This document shows, one piece after another, positions 1-7,816 of a stretch of DNA of 50,944 bases. The DNA is taken from NCBI GenBank assembly GCA_963658085.1, contig CAVKOU010000016.1, forward strand, positions 1-50,944, in the 5' to 3' direction. The stretch's first letter is position 1, and each line of letters begins with the position of its first letter. Position numbers and translations under genes: made by a program. The stretch comes from CAKRJP01 sp963658085 (GTDB taxonomy: Bacteria; Bacillota; Clostridia; Lachnospirales; Lachnospiraceae). The notes below the pieces were generated by a model. That model had not been told where the DNA came from. It saw only the letters and a program-made list of their open reading frames with translations, and made no database searches.

Positions 1-3000
1 GTATATTTCTTTCCTACTGTCAGATTCTTGTAACTTACTGTATCAACAATGGTTGCTTTCTCTTTTGCTGCGGAAATATGATCCTCTGTCTCTGCAGCCT
101 TCGCTGTTGTCTTGATCTCTGGATTCTTTTCAAAATGAATGGTCTGTCCTTCATCCTCAATATCCTTATGATCCACAACCATGTTGCCGTCTTTGTCATA
201 GCATTCTTCAAAAACAACAACATCTTTTCCATCCATACCTGTTCCATTAAAGGTAAAGTTTACATCTGTAATTCCATCCTTTGTAGGAGCCTTAAAGGTT
301 GTCTCTGCTGTAATCTGATTTCCATCTACATCAAGAAGTGGTTCTTTTGTATCCTTATCCATAATGATTCCCTTAATGGTATAAGTCTGATTCTTTTTCA
401 GTCCTGTGTAGAATACCGTATCAACGATTGTTACATCATTACTTGCATATGCATGGTGTGTGTTTGCGTTTGCACTCTTGGCAGTTGTCTGTAATGACAG
501 ATCAGAGTTGGTAATGGTTCCATAGTCAATGGTGAATCCATACATAGAAATGGTAAATGTTCCTTTGAACAATGCCTTGTCTACATTGGCCTCACATCTT
601 AACTCCTGGATCGTATAGGTATCATATGGGAATGCTCCCACAGAGTCGTTGACCGGTACTTGGTTTCCATCAATGTCTAAACCAAACCAGGTTCCGCATT
701 TTGCAGTCTCTGCATTGGTATTCTCACTATGCTTCACATATTTTGATTCACTGGAATAATATCCGTTCTCATCTGTGTAAATAACATGGCTTTCGCCTGT
801 AGTATTAGAAGTGATCTTAAATGGAATGTTCGCCATTCTCTCAGAAGTCTCTGCATCAGACTTTGTAAATGTGATATCTCCACGAATTACATTATTCTTA
901 ATTGCAGTATCCTTCTTATTCAGATCAACGATTACTCCATCTTCCTTGATTTCAAAGGTTCCTGTAAGACCAGAACCTGTTGCCAAGTATCCAGTCGGTG
1001 CCTTTGTTTCCTCATAGCTGTACTTACCATATGGAAGAAGATCTGCTTCTGATTTTACGATTCCTTTTTCGTTCGTTACAAGTGTTGCAACTACTTCCCC
1101 CTTCTTATAGGTCTTTCCGTTTACAATCACGTCATGAGCGCTCTCATTTGTAATTGCAAACTCAGCGCCTTCTAAAGTTGCAGCTCCCTGGGCCTTCTGA
1201 GTTTTTGACTCATTATCCCACTTACCAAGTTTTACACCACCACGAATGACATCATTCTTGATTGCAGTAGCGTCTTTATTTAAGTCAACAACGACACCGT
1301 TCTCACGGATCGTAAAGGTCTGTGTGATATTTGTTCCCTGATTCAAATATCCTGTAGGAGCACCTGTCTCTTTTAATGTATAAGTACCGTATGGTAACAG
1401 AGTTGCGGAAGTCTGTGCGACTCCTTTTTCATCTGTTTTAATGGTTGCTACAACCTCACCCTTCTTGTAAGACTTACCATTAACAATTACATAATTACTA
1501 TTCTGACTGATGATGTCAAATGTAGCACCCTGTAAAGTTGCATCACCCTGTGGACTCTGAGAATTTGATTCTTTATCCCATTTAGCAACTTTTACACCAC
1601 CACGAATGACATCATTCTTTACAGCGTTAGCATCTCCACTTAAATCAACGATCACTCCATCTTCACCGATGAAAAATTCCTGTGAGAGATTCTTTCCGCT
1701 ACCTTGATATCCGGTAGGAGCACCGGACTCTCTTACTTCATAAGTACCGTAAGGGAGTGCATCACTAGCCGTCTGTGCATTACCTTTGTAATCCGTAGTA
1801 AGGGTCATAACCACCTGATCTTTTCCGTAAGCCTGACCATTCACTACTACGTCATAATCATTCTTATTAATGATATCGATTTTTGTACTATCTAAGGTAG
1901 CATCACCCTGTGGCTCCTGCGTATTCGCCTCGTTATCCCACTTGGCAACTTTCACACCACCACGGATGCTCTTATCGGATACGGTATATTCATTACCACC
2001 TTCCAGTCTTATATCTTCTCCATCACCGGTTATTTTAGAGAAATACTTTCCTTCTACCGGACCTGTCATAGTATCAGAACTAAAGATCGCACCATCGGTT
2101 GTGTAACCTTCGGGAGCAGAAATTTCTTCTACAGTGATCACACCGATTGGCAAGCATTTAGATTCATTATCATCGTAATAGAAATCATCTCCGGCTACTT
2201 TGAATTCATCATCTAATCCGGCTTTGCATTTTCCGTCAGCCTTATCATATTTTGTCTCAAGCACCCAAATCCTAGTCGCATCCAGTCCGTCCAAGTCACT
2301 GACACTGTTGTAATCATCTGGATTTATAGCATAATATTTGACTTCAAACCGAGCACCCTCAAGACCTCTTACATTAGATGCACCGTTGGAATCCCGGTCA
2401 ATCTTAGTAATCGTAATTCCTAAAGGATCCGCTAAAGGTGGCTCTTCACTGGTTACGGTTGCGGTTTCTCCGGCAGTGACAGTTACTTCATATCGTGTCG
2501 AATCTAGATTATAACCTTTTGAAGCAGCAACTTCTTGTACATAGTAGGTTCCTTCATCAAGTGTCAACTTATCGGTACTACCATCTTCCTTTGTAGTAAG
2601 AGTACCAACAACTTCTCCATCGGTATTTGTTACTTCATATACCGCACCTTCTAAGCTGTAGCACGGAATATCGTCTGTAAGGTAGTGGTTGGAAGAAACT
2701 TTCTGGAGATCAAGTTCACCGGTTTCCGGCTTTTCTTCACGTTCATAGAACCACTGGGACAACAGCTGTACGTTTCCAGTTCCTGCGAAAGTATTTTCTG
2801 TTTCAAACACTATACCCCAACAGGTAAACTCCGCTCTGTTGTCTGGATCAGCTGCAAATTCTGCTCCATGAATCAAAGCATTTCCAGTGATACCTGCAAT
2901 ATTATGTCCATCAGCATCTTGCATCCCATTTCCATATTCAATGGTACATCCTGGATTTAATCCCCAATACGGACCGGCCACACTCCAAACTACACATTGT

Positions 3001-3857
3001 CTGATCAAATATCGTTGTGTAGTAGTAAGACCGCTACAATCCGCGTAATTGTCAAAATAATAGAGCATCATACCAATGGTTTTAATGGTTTCTTCATCAA
3101 ATCGACGTGTGGCATCGTAACTCGCATATTCGCCTACATAATAGATTGTATTCATAAAATCCGGATAACAACAATATACTTCTTCCCCATCGGTTGTAGT
3201 GAAGCGTCCCTCATCGTAACTATGTTCAACAACATAGCTTCCATCTGGATAATAACGAACGAAATCCGTTGCACGACCTCCATCCTTTATAGACGGAAGG
3301 GTTGTAATTCCTTCTCCAACATTTGCCATCGGCATAATGTCAGATATATTTCCAAAATCACAGATACTGGTAATGAGTTCATTAAATGCATCTGCATCAT
3401 ATGGTGCGACTCTTCCTGTTCCGCTTTCTTTTCCATCATCTACCGTACTCGTTTCTCCATCAAGTTCTTCACTTCCTGGTTTTACAACCTGTAAATCACT
3501 AATCGTAACCTTGATGGTTAAATCCGTATCTGCTGTTACATAATAACTAGCTTCATTCTGAGTTACTTTGGCTTTATAGCCTTCGGAATCTTCTGCCGTG
3601 ACTTCATCTACTTGATAGCCGTTTTCTGATTCCACATCGATTTTTACCCGGGAGCCTAAATCCACCTTAATTTCCTGGTTCTCTGAATCATTTAGCTTCA
3701 CGCAAGCATGCTCTAGAGTTTCTGCCTTCACTGCCACCGTTTTTCTCTCTGTTTCCTCTCCCTGCACATTTATTCCGGACATTCCGACAGATAACATCAT
3801 AAGAAAAGCCATTCCTAGAGAAATACTTTTTCTTACCATCGAAGTTTTCTTTTTCAT
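1..3857 (-). CDS. VaFE repeat-containing surface adhesin with thioester and CnaB domains (partial)
   Basis: Large cell-surface protein, open at the left window edge, so about 1285 N-terminal residues are visible and the C-terminus with any sortase signal is missing. Start is ATG behind GAGGAGGAGATAC. Residues 1-33 form a signal peptide. Residues about 150-370 look like a thioester domain: Cys230 in VYCCYPD and Gln287 in RQCVVW fit the Cys-Gln thioester pair that lets such adhesins bind host amines. CnaB-like domains follow (about 373-628), then three tandem 120-residue CnaB repeats (about 629-996), each with the E..AP.GY motif of isopeptide-forming pilin domains, then another CnaB-like segment. 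From about residue 1114 there are VaFE/T-Q ester bond repeats (VVFEECYD, GQTIHFEKNP). Domain calls come from recalled motifs; the adhesin role is inference. DUF5688 lies 46 bases upstream in the same direction. Confidence 0.9.
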   Translation of the reverse strand, partial: MKKKTSMVRKSISLGMAFLMMLSVGMSGINVQGEETERKTVAVKAETLEHACVKLNDSENQEIKVDLGSRVKIDVESENGYQVDEVTAEDSEGYKAKVTQNEASYYVTADTDLTIKVTISDLQVVKPGSEELDGETSTVDDGKESGTGRVAPYDADAFNELITSICDFGNISDIMPMANVGEGITTLPSIKDGGRATDFVRYYPDGSYVVEHSYDEGRFTTTDGEEVYCCYPDFMNTIYYVGEYASYDATRRFDEETIKTIGMMLYYFDNYADCSGLTTTQRYLIRQCVVWSVAGPYWGLNPGCTIEYGNGMQDADGHNIAGITGNALIHGAEFAADPDNRAEFTCWGIVFETENTFAGTGNVQLLSQWFYEREEKPETGELDLQKVSSNHYLTDDIPCYSLEGAVYEVTNTDGEVVGTLTTKEDGSTDKLTLDEGTYYVQEVAASKGYNLDSTRYEVTVTAGETATVTSEEPPLADPLGITITKIDRDSNGASNVRGLEGARFEVKYYAINPDDYNSVSDLDGLDATRIWVLETKYDKADGKCKAGLDDEFKVAGDDFYYDDNESKCLPIGVITVEEISAPEGYTTDGAIFSSDTMTGPVEGKYFSKITGDGEDIRLEGGNEYTVSDKSIRGGVKVAKWDNEANTQEPQGDATLDSTKIDIINKNDYDVVVNGQAYGKDQVVMTLTTDYKGNAQTASDALPYGTYEVRESGAPTGYQGSGKNLSQEFFIGEDGVIVDLSGDANAVKNDVIRGGVKVAKWDKESNSQSPQGDATLQGATFDIISQNSNYVIVNGKSYKKGEVVATIKTDEKGVAQTSATLLPYGTYTLKETGAPTGYLNQGTNITQTFTIRENGVVVDLNKDATAIKNDVIRGGVKLGKWDNESKTQKAQGAATLEGAEFAITNESAHDVIVNGKTYKKGEVVATLVTNEKGIVKSEADLLPYGKYSYEETKAPTGYLATGSGLTGTFEIKEDGVIVDLNKKDTAIKNNVIRGDITFTKSDAETSERMANIPFKITSNTTGESHVIYTDENGYYSSESKYVKHSENTNAETAKCGTWFGLDIDGNQVPVNDSVGAFPYDTYTIQELRCEANVDKALFKGTFTISMYGFTIDYGTITNSDLSLQTTAKSANANTHHAYASNDVTIVDTVFYTGLKKNQTYTIKGIIMDKDTKEPLLDVDGNQITAETTFKAPTKDGITDVNFTFNGTGMDGKDVVVFEECYDKDGNMVVDHKDIEDEGQTIHFEKNPEIKTTAKAAETEDHISAAKEKATIVDTVSYKNLTVGKKY
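871..1950 (-). repeat. Three tandem 360-bp CnaB-coding repeats
   Basis: The same landmark string, read on the plus strand as TTTACACCACCACGAATGAC or close variants, recurs at 871 (diverged), 1231, 1591 and 1951, exactly 360 bases apart each time. This gives three in-phase 120-residue units in the adhesin gene. Such repeats can expand or contract by recombination without breaking the frame. Confidence 0.85.
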
Positions 3858-3903
3858 GTATCTCCTCCTCATTTTATTTGATTTTCCATTGCTGTCTTTT
3901 TAT

Positions 3904-4785
3904 TTATAAAGCAATCTGCAGTCTTTTATCTGTGCGATCAAAATAATAAACGTGGTTGGATAGTACCTCCTCATCCGGCACTTGGGTTTCATTTACTTCC
4001 CCTACCATATCCACCAGCTCACCTTCCTCCGGCGCATCCCTCTCTCGCACCATGATAAGCTCATGAACACTGCTGGGAATAATATAAAAGTTTTCCCTTA
4101 GAATCTCCCCGATGCTCTCAAGACACTCTGGATAAAGCATGGTAGCTGCCCCATAGCTTTTGTTTTTATTGGTTAGAATATAAAGAATGTCTTCCTGAAT
4201 TTCCATGGGTTTTCCGATCATTTCTGATACTGCACTTGCCATGGTTTTAAAATCATATGACAAAAGCTGTTTCGTATTTTCTTTCGCTCTTTTATGGATT
4301 TCCTCCAGATCTACATTCCAGAGACTTAAGTGAGTATCCCTGATCATCATAGAAGCCGTTCCATACATGGTCGAATCAAATAAAATATAATATACGATAG
4401 CAAGATCTAAATAGGCTTTATATGGGACATTTTCTAAAAGCTTCTGGTTCTTTTCCCTATTAATGACCCGATAAATAATACTTCCTCTGATCTGCTCATA
4501 GTCTTCGATAAAGTTCGCATCCATAGGAGATTTAAAACGAACCTTTCCATAAATTTGCAGGATTTCTTTGGCAATGGACTCCAATCTCTCTCCTCTGAGG
4601 AAACGCTGGTAATATTCCTCCAAATAAATAGTCGGTGAAATATTGATATTCTTTTCCTTAAGCAAGATTCCCTGCTTTACCATGCCATTATTTTTCAGCG
4701 CGGCATTTACACTTACGTCTAATCGTCCTTTGGATTCCTCCCTTACTTTAAGCTCTACCGCATGCACAAACTGATAATAAGTCAT
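3904..4785 (-). CDS. DUF5688 family protein
   Basis: A 293-residue protein starting MTYYQFVHAVE, recognised as DUF5688-like, a family of unknown function common in Lachnospiraceae. The reading frame stays open upstream to 4857, but the ATG at 4785 is preferred because AAAGGAGTTTT precedes it and the extra 24 residues look unlike the family start. No signal peptide, membrane segment or catalytic motif is apparent, so it is probably cytoplasmic. It contains the motif KNKSYGAATMLYPE and an acidic C-terminal region. It lies 46 bases before the adhesin gene on the same strand without an obvious terminator between them, so co-transcription is possible. Function unknown. Confidence 0.85.
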   Translation of the reverse strand: MTYYQFVHAVELKVREESKGRLDVSVNAALKNNGMVKQGILLKEKNINISPTIYLEEYYQRFLRGERLESIAKEILQIYGKVRFKSPMDANFIEDYEQIRGSIIYRVINREKNQKLLENVPYKAYLDLAIVYYILFDSTMYGTASMMIRDTHLSLWNVDLEEIHKRAKENTKQLLSYDFKTMASAVSEMIGKPMEIQEDILYILTNKNKSYGAATMLYPECLESIGEILRENFYIIPSSVHELIMVRERDAPEEGELVDMVGEVNETQVPDEEVLSNHVYYFDRTDKRLQIAL

Positions 4786-4839
4786 AAAACTCCTTTCCGT
4801 TTTGCGGCAGCATATGAAATAAATTCTTTGGAAAATTAC

Positions 4840-4973
4840 GTGGTAAGAAACTACCACCTTATTCGTGGCCCTCGGAATATAAGCCTTGAATTTTGATAAA
4901 ACTAGATTGGCAACCGTTTCCTAAATAGAATTTAGGCGGTTACTTTGATTTGAATTATTATGGTGATTCAAAT
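4840..4973 (-). promoter_or_regulatory. Upstream region of DUF5688 with two inverted repeats
   Basis: Between the DUF5688 start and the terminator of the pump operon are two inverted repeats: GTGGTA/TACCAC at 4840-4857 and ATTTGAAT/ATTCAAAT at 4948-4973. They may be operator sites or leader hairpins for the DUF5688-adhesin unit. No convincing consensus promoter was found. Confidence 0.35.
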
Positions 4974-4976
4974 TAT

Positions 4977-5009
4977 AAAAAAGCCCTGCAAAAAATGCAA
5001 GGCTTTTTT
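4977..5009 (-). terminator. Intrinsic terminator after the MATE operon
   Basis: On the minus strand GCCTTGCA and TGCAGGGC pair (one G-U) around a T-rich loop and are followed by six T. It begins directly after the stop of the 42-residue gene. Confidence 0.85.
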
Positions 5010-5138
5010 TTACATATTCTTTTTCAGATTTCGAATATCTCTGCGAATTCTTCGACACACTCCTGCGTTGTCTTTCTCGCTGCTTTCCAATTTGTGCAAG
5101 CGATCCTCTAATAATCTGCATTTTTCTTCTTTTGTCAT
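5010..5138 (-). CDS. 42-residue basic helical small protein
   Basis: A short gene starting MTKEEKCRLLEDRLHKLE and ending RDIRNLKKNM, 42 residues. The ATG is preceded by GGAGGGATTATC, a strong ribosome binding site. It begins 18 bases after the stop of the MATE pump gene and an intrinsic terminator follows immediately, so it is almost certainly the last gene of the pump operon. The charge pattern suggests one amphipathic or coiled-coil helix with a basic tail (RRIRRDIRNLKK); there is no membrane segment. I have the impression that similar small LEDRLHKLE-type proteins occur in related genomes, but cannot confirm this. Function unknown; RNA or nucleic-acid contact is only a guess from the basic tail. 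Confidence 0.75.
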   Translation of the reverse strand: MTKEEKCRLLEDRLHKLESSEKDNAGVCRRIRRDIRNLKKNM

Positions 5139-5156
5139 GATAATCCCTCCTACATC

Positions 5157-6536
5157 TTAAGACTTGGTTTTTGCCAAACTGCCACTATTCAACTCTTTAA
5201 GAGTTAATGCCAAAGCTAATACAAAGGCTAATCCATCTGCTACCGGACCTGCCCACAAAACTCCATCCAATCCCATGATATTACATAAAATCATAGTTGC
5301 CGGAATCAGGAAAATAATCTGTCGACTTAAAGAGATCGCTCCTGATTTAACCGGTTTTCCTATGGATTGAAAGAAAATGGCCGCTACCGTCTGAAATCCA
5401 TTGAAGAAACAAAGCAAGGTAAATATCTCAAAGGATTTGATGGAAAACTCTGCATAAAGTTCTCCCTGAGATCCAAACATCGCCGTCAACTGTTTCGGGA
5501 AAATATGGAAAACAAGGAAGAATATAACAGCAAATGCGGTAGACACTTTCACTGCTAAAGCAAAGGTTTTTCTTACCCTCTTTGTATCTCCACGTCCGTA
5601 GTTGTAACCTACGATAGGCTGAGCTCCTGTTCCAATTCCTGTTACAATAGAAACTAAAATCGTATTAAACTTCATTACGATACCAAAGGCAGCCAAAGGA
5701 ATGTCAGCACCATATTTCGTACCTGTTCCACAGTGAACCAGATAATAATTAATTACTGTCATAATAATAGCAATTGCGATCTGAGCTACAAAACTGGAAA
5801 CTCCATACCCAGCTGTTTTCTTTAACAGTTTGAAATCCGGCTTCATTTCTTTTAGAGAAATCTTTACGGTTTTAAATCTTGGAATATACCAAATGGAAAT
5901 AAGGAAATTTAAGATTTGTCCGATCACTGTAGCCACAGCTGCTCCTGTCATTCCCCATCCAAAACCTAAAACAAACAAAGCATCTAAAATTACATTGGCT
6001 ACACATCCTACGATCATCCCAATCATGGTAAGTTTAGGAGTTCCATCTGCTCGTATTACAGAACACAGTCCGCTTCCGATCACCACAAATGGAAAACCTA
6101 AGATTACGATCATTCCATATTCGTAAACATATGGCAGATTATCCGGAGTTGCTCCAAACAAAGAAGCCAATGGGCGGAAGAAAATGTAGCAGATAATGGT
6201 AAATACAATACCTACGATAATGAGCCAACTTAGTGTATTGTTGGCAGCCTTTTCGGCCCCCTTCTGGTTCTGTTTCCCAAGCTCTAAGCTTAAATAGGAG
6301 GCTCCACCGTCTCCTAGGAGCAAGGCCAAAGCCATAACAACCATATTAAGTGGGAACACTACATTTGTTGCACTATTTCCTAGGGTTCCCACACCCCATC
6401 CTATAAAAATCTGATCCACAATGTTATACAGGGAATTTACTACCAAAGCCACAACACTTGGAATGGCATATTTCATCATGAGTTTCCCTATAGATGCCGA
6501 TGCCAATGGATTATTTGCATCTTCTACTTTTGTCAC
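5157..6536 (-). CDS. MATE family multidrug efflux transporter
   Basis: A 459-residue polytopic membrane protein of the MATE (multi-antimicrobial extrusion) family, which exports cationic compounds using a sodium or proton gradient. Early residues contain ASIGKLMMKYAIPSVVALVV, followed by about twelve hydrophobic segments in two similar halves, and the length is normal. A GTG at 6536 is chosen because GGAGGTGTTACT sits just before it; an in-frame ATG 18 bases upstream (6554) lacks a good ribosome site. The gene is divergent from a MerR regulator whose likely operator sits in its promoter, so drug-inducible expression is likely. Substrate cannot be read from sequence. Confidence 0.93.
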   Translation of the reverse strand: MTKVEDANNPLASASIGKLMMKYAIPSVVALVVNSLYNIVDQIFIGWGVGTLGNSATNVVFPLNMVVMALALLLGDGGASYLSLELGKQNQKGAEKAANNTLSWLIIVGIVFTIICYIFFRPLASLFGATPDNLPYVYEYGMIVILGFPFVVIGSGLCSVIRADGTPKLTMIGMIVGCVANVILDALFVLGFGWGMTGAAVATVIGQILNFLISIWYIPRFKTVKISLKEMKPDFKLLKKTAGYGVSSFVAQIAIAIIMTVINYYLVHCGTGTKYGADIPLAAFGIVMKFNTILVSIVTGIGTGAQPIVGYNYGRGDTKRVRKTFALAVKVSTAFAVIFFLVFHIFPKQLTAMFGSQGELYAEFSIKSFEIFTLLCFFNGFQTVAAIFFQSIGKPVKSGAISLSRQIIFLIPATMILCNIMGLDGVLWAGPVADGLAFVLALALTLKELNSGSLAKTKS

Positions 6537-6608
6537 AGTAACACCTCCGTTCATAATTTATGAAGGATAAATACCCCTCAAAAAAGAGCTTTTCCTCTTC
6601 AAGAAGCC

Positions 6609-6639
6609 ATGATAAACCCTATGATTATCATAGAGTCAA
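6609..6639 (-). promoter_or_regulatory. MerR-type promoter and operator of the MATE gene
   Basis: On the minus strand TTGACT (6634-6639) and TATCAT (6609-6614) are separated by 19 bases instead of the usual 17. The spacer holds the palindrome CTATGAT-T-ATCATAG (6619-6633). An over-long spacer with a dyad inside is the hallmark of promoters activated by MerR proteins through DNA distortion. Confidence 0.8.
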
Positions 6640-6661
6640 TAGGTTTTATTAAATATTTTCA

Positions 6662-6689
6662 TTGAATATCAGCATAAATATCTTATAAT
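6662..6689 (+). promoter_or_regulatory. Promoter of the MerR gene
   Basis: TTGAAT (6662-6667), 16 bases, TATAAT (6684-6689) lie about 70 bases before the regulator start. Confidence 0.6.
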
Positions 6690-6761
6690 ATATAGAGTTG
6701 TAACATTCCTACACAGAACCACTGCTTTTCTCTGCAGGTATTTGATATGAGGTATTTGACT

Positions 6762-7553
6762 ATGGGAAATTTATTATCTATCGGAGAACTGGCGAAAATC
6801 CGAAATGTAAACGTACAATCGCTTCGCTATTATGAAAAATTGGGAATTTTGATTCCGGAATATATCAATCCAGACAGTGGCTACCGCTACTATTCTCCGG
6901 ATCAGATCATGGTATTAGATACGATTATTCTCTGTATCGAACTTGGGATCCCCTTAAAAGAATTAAAGAATTATGTAGATGCAGAAGGTCGCCTGGAATT
7001 TGAACGACTCTTAAATGATGGTCGAAGTTTGGCAAAAGAAAAGATACGAAAGATCGAATCAAATATTGATTCCATCGATCGTACCTTACAATACATTCAT
7101 GCCCAAAGAGATTTTCTTGGAAGAGATGGCTATTATTCACGCCACATTTTTGACCGCTATATCATAACCATTCCAAGCAAAATCAAAATGGATGCAAAAA
7201 CCTACGAAAGAAACCTCAGCAAATTATTTAATACCGCAAGGAAATCCCATCTTCTGGCATCCTTTCCTCACGGCTTAATCATCAACTATCAAAATGGCAA
7301 ATTTGTGGACTCTCATATGTTTTTGGAAGTTCTTCCGGAAGAATCCAATGATCAAAATCTGCCAGAGGTAAAAACACTACCCGCCGGGAACTACCTCTGC
7401 TATCAGGAAATCAGAGAAGTTCACTCCGATCCTTTATCTGTCTTTCCAAAGAAGCTTATAGGAGCAGAACAGGCAACTGTAATCATATCCAGCATGTCTC
7501 CCGATACCTATAAATATGACGAGGTGATCCTGGAGTTTCAAGTAGCTACTTAA
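6762..7553 (+). CDS. MerR family transcriptional regulator
   Basis: A 263-residue MerR regulator. The N-terminus LLSIGELAKIRNVNVQSLRYYEKLGIL is the winged-helix DNA-binding part (split here as LLSIGELAKIR and SLRYYEKLGIL), with the GYRYY wing; a long linker helix follows (about 75-115) and a C-terminal ligand-sensing-like domain without a cysteine metal site. Start at 6762 is preferred over the ATG at 6747 because GAGG lies nine bases before it. It is divergent from the MATE pump and the pump promoter has a MerR-type architecture, so it probably activates efflux in response to a bulky drug, like BmrR or related regulators (inference). It converges with the carrier-protein gene, only 4 bases away. 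Confidence 0.92.
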   Translation: MGNLLSIGELAKIRNVNVQSLRYYEKLGILIPEYINPDSGYRYYSPDQIMVLDTIILCIELGIPLKELKNYVDAEGRLEFERLLNDGRSLAKEKIRKIESNIDSIDRTLQYIHAQRDFLGRDGYYSRHIFDRYIITIPSKIKMDAKTYERNLSKLFNTARKSHLLASFPHGLIINYQNGKFVDSHMFLEVLPEESNDQNLPEVKTLPAGNYLCYQEIREVHSDPLSVFPKKLIGAEQATVIISSMSPDTYKYDEVILEFQVAT

Positions 7554-7557
7554 TATT

Positions 7558-7782
7558 CTATCCTTGTAAACGACATACCATCTCCCACAAGGCCCTTGCA
7601 GAGTTAAAGTTATCAGGAATAAGCTCTGCCGGGGTAATCTCTATATCAAATTCGTCCTGCAATTCACTGACAATCGAGAGAATAGCGAAAGAATTTAATA
7701 TTTCATCATCAATTAAAGTCTCACAGTTTTCATAATCAACACCTGGTTGGATATCTTCCAAAATTTCTATTAAAGTTTCCAT
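7558..7782 (-). CDS. Acyl/aminoacyl carrier protein (DltC-like)
   Basis: A 74-residue carrier protein. Ser31 in EILNSFAILSIV sits where phosphopantetheine is attached; the usual D-S-L is N-S-F here. The surrounding helix and the downstream ELQDEFDIEI match the carrier-protein family and especially short DltC-type partners. It follows the adenylation enzyme by 34 bases and has AAAGGAAAAAAT before its ATG, so the two are likely one transcript and work together: the enzyme loads an amino acid on the carrier as a thioester. A membrane acyltransferase would be the receiver; an MBOAT-SGNH pair lies about 3.7 kb upstream on the same strand. Substrate unproven. Confidence 0.85.
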   Translation of the reverse strand: METLIEILEDIQPGVDYENCETLIDDEILNSFAILSIVSELQDEFDIEITPAELIPDNFNSARALWEMVCRLQG

Positions 7783-7816
7783 ATTTTTTCCTTTCTATTT
7801 TCTTTTATTTTGCCTT

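Noticed and set aside
4921..5121. A 66-residue minus-strand frame rich in Arg and Ser
   Set aside because: It overlaps the 42-residue gene out of frame, lacks a ribosome site and runs through the terminator.
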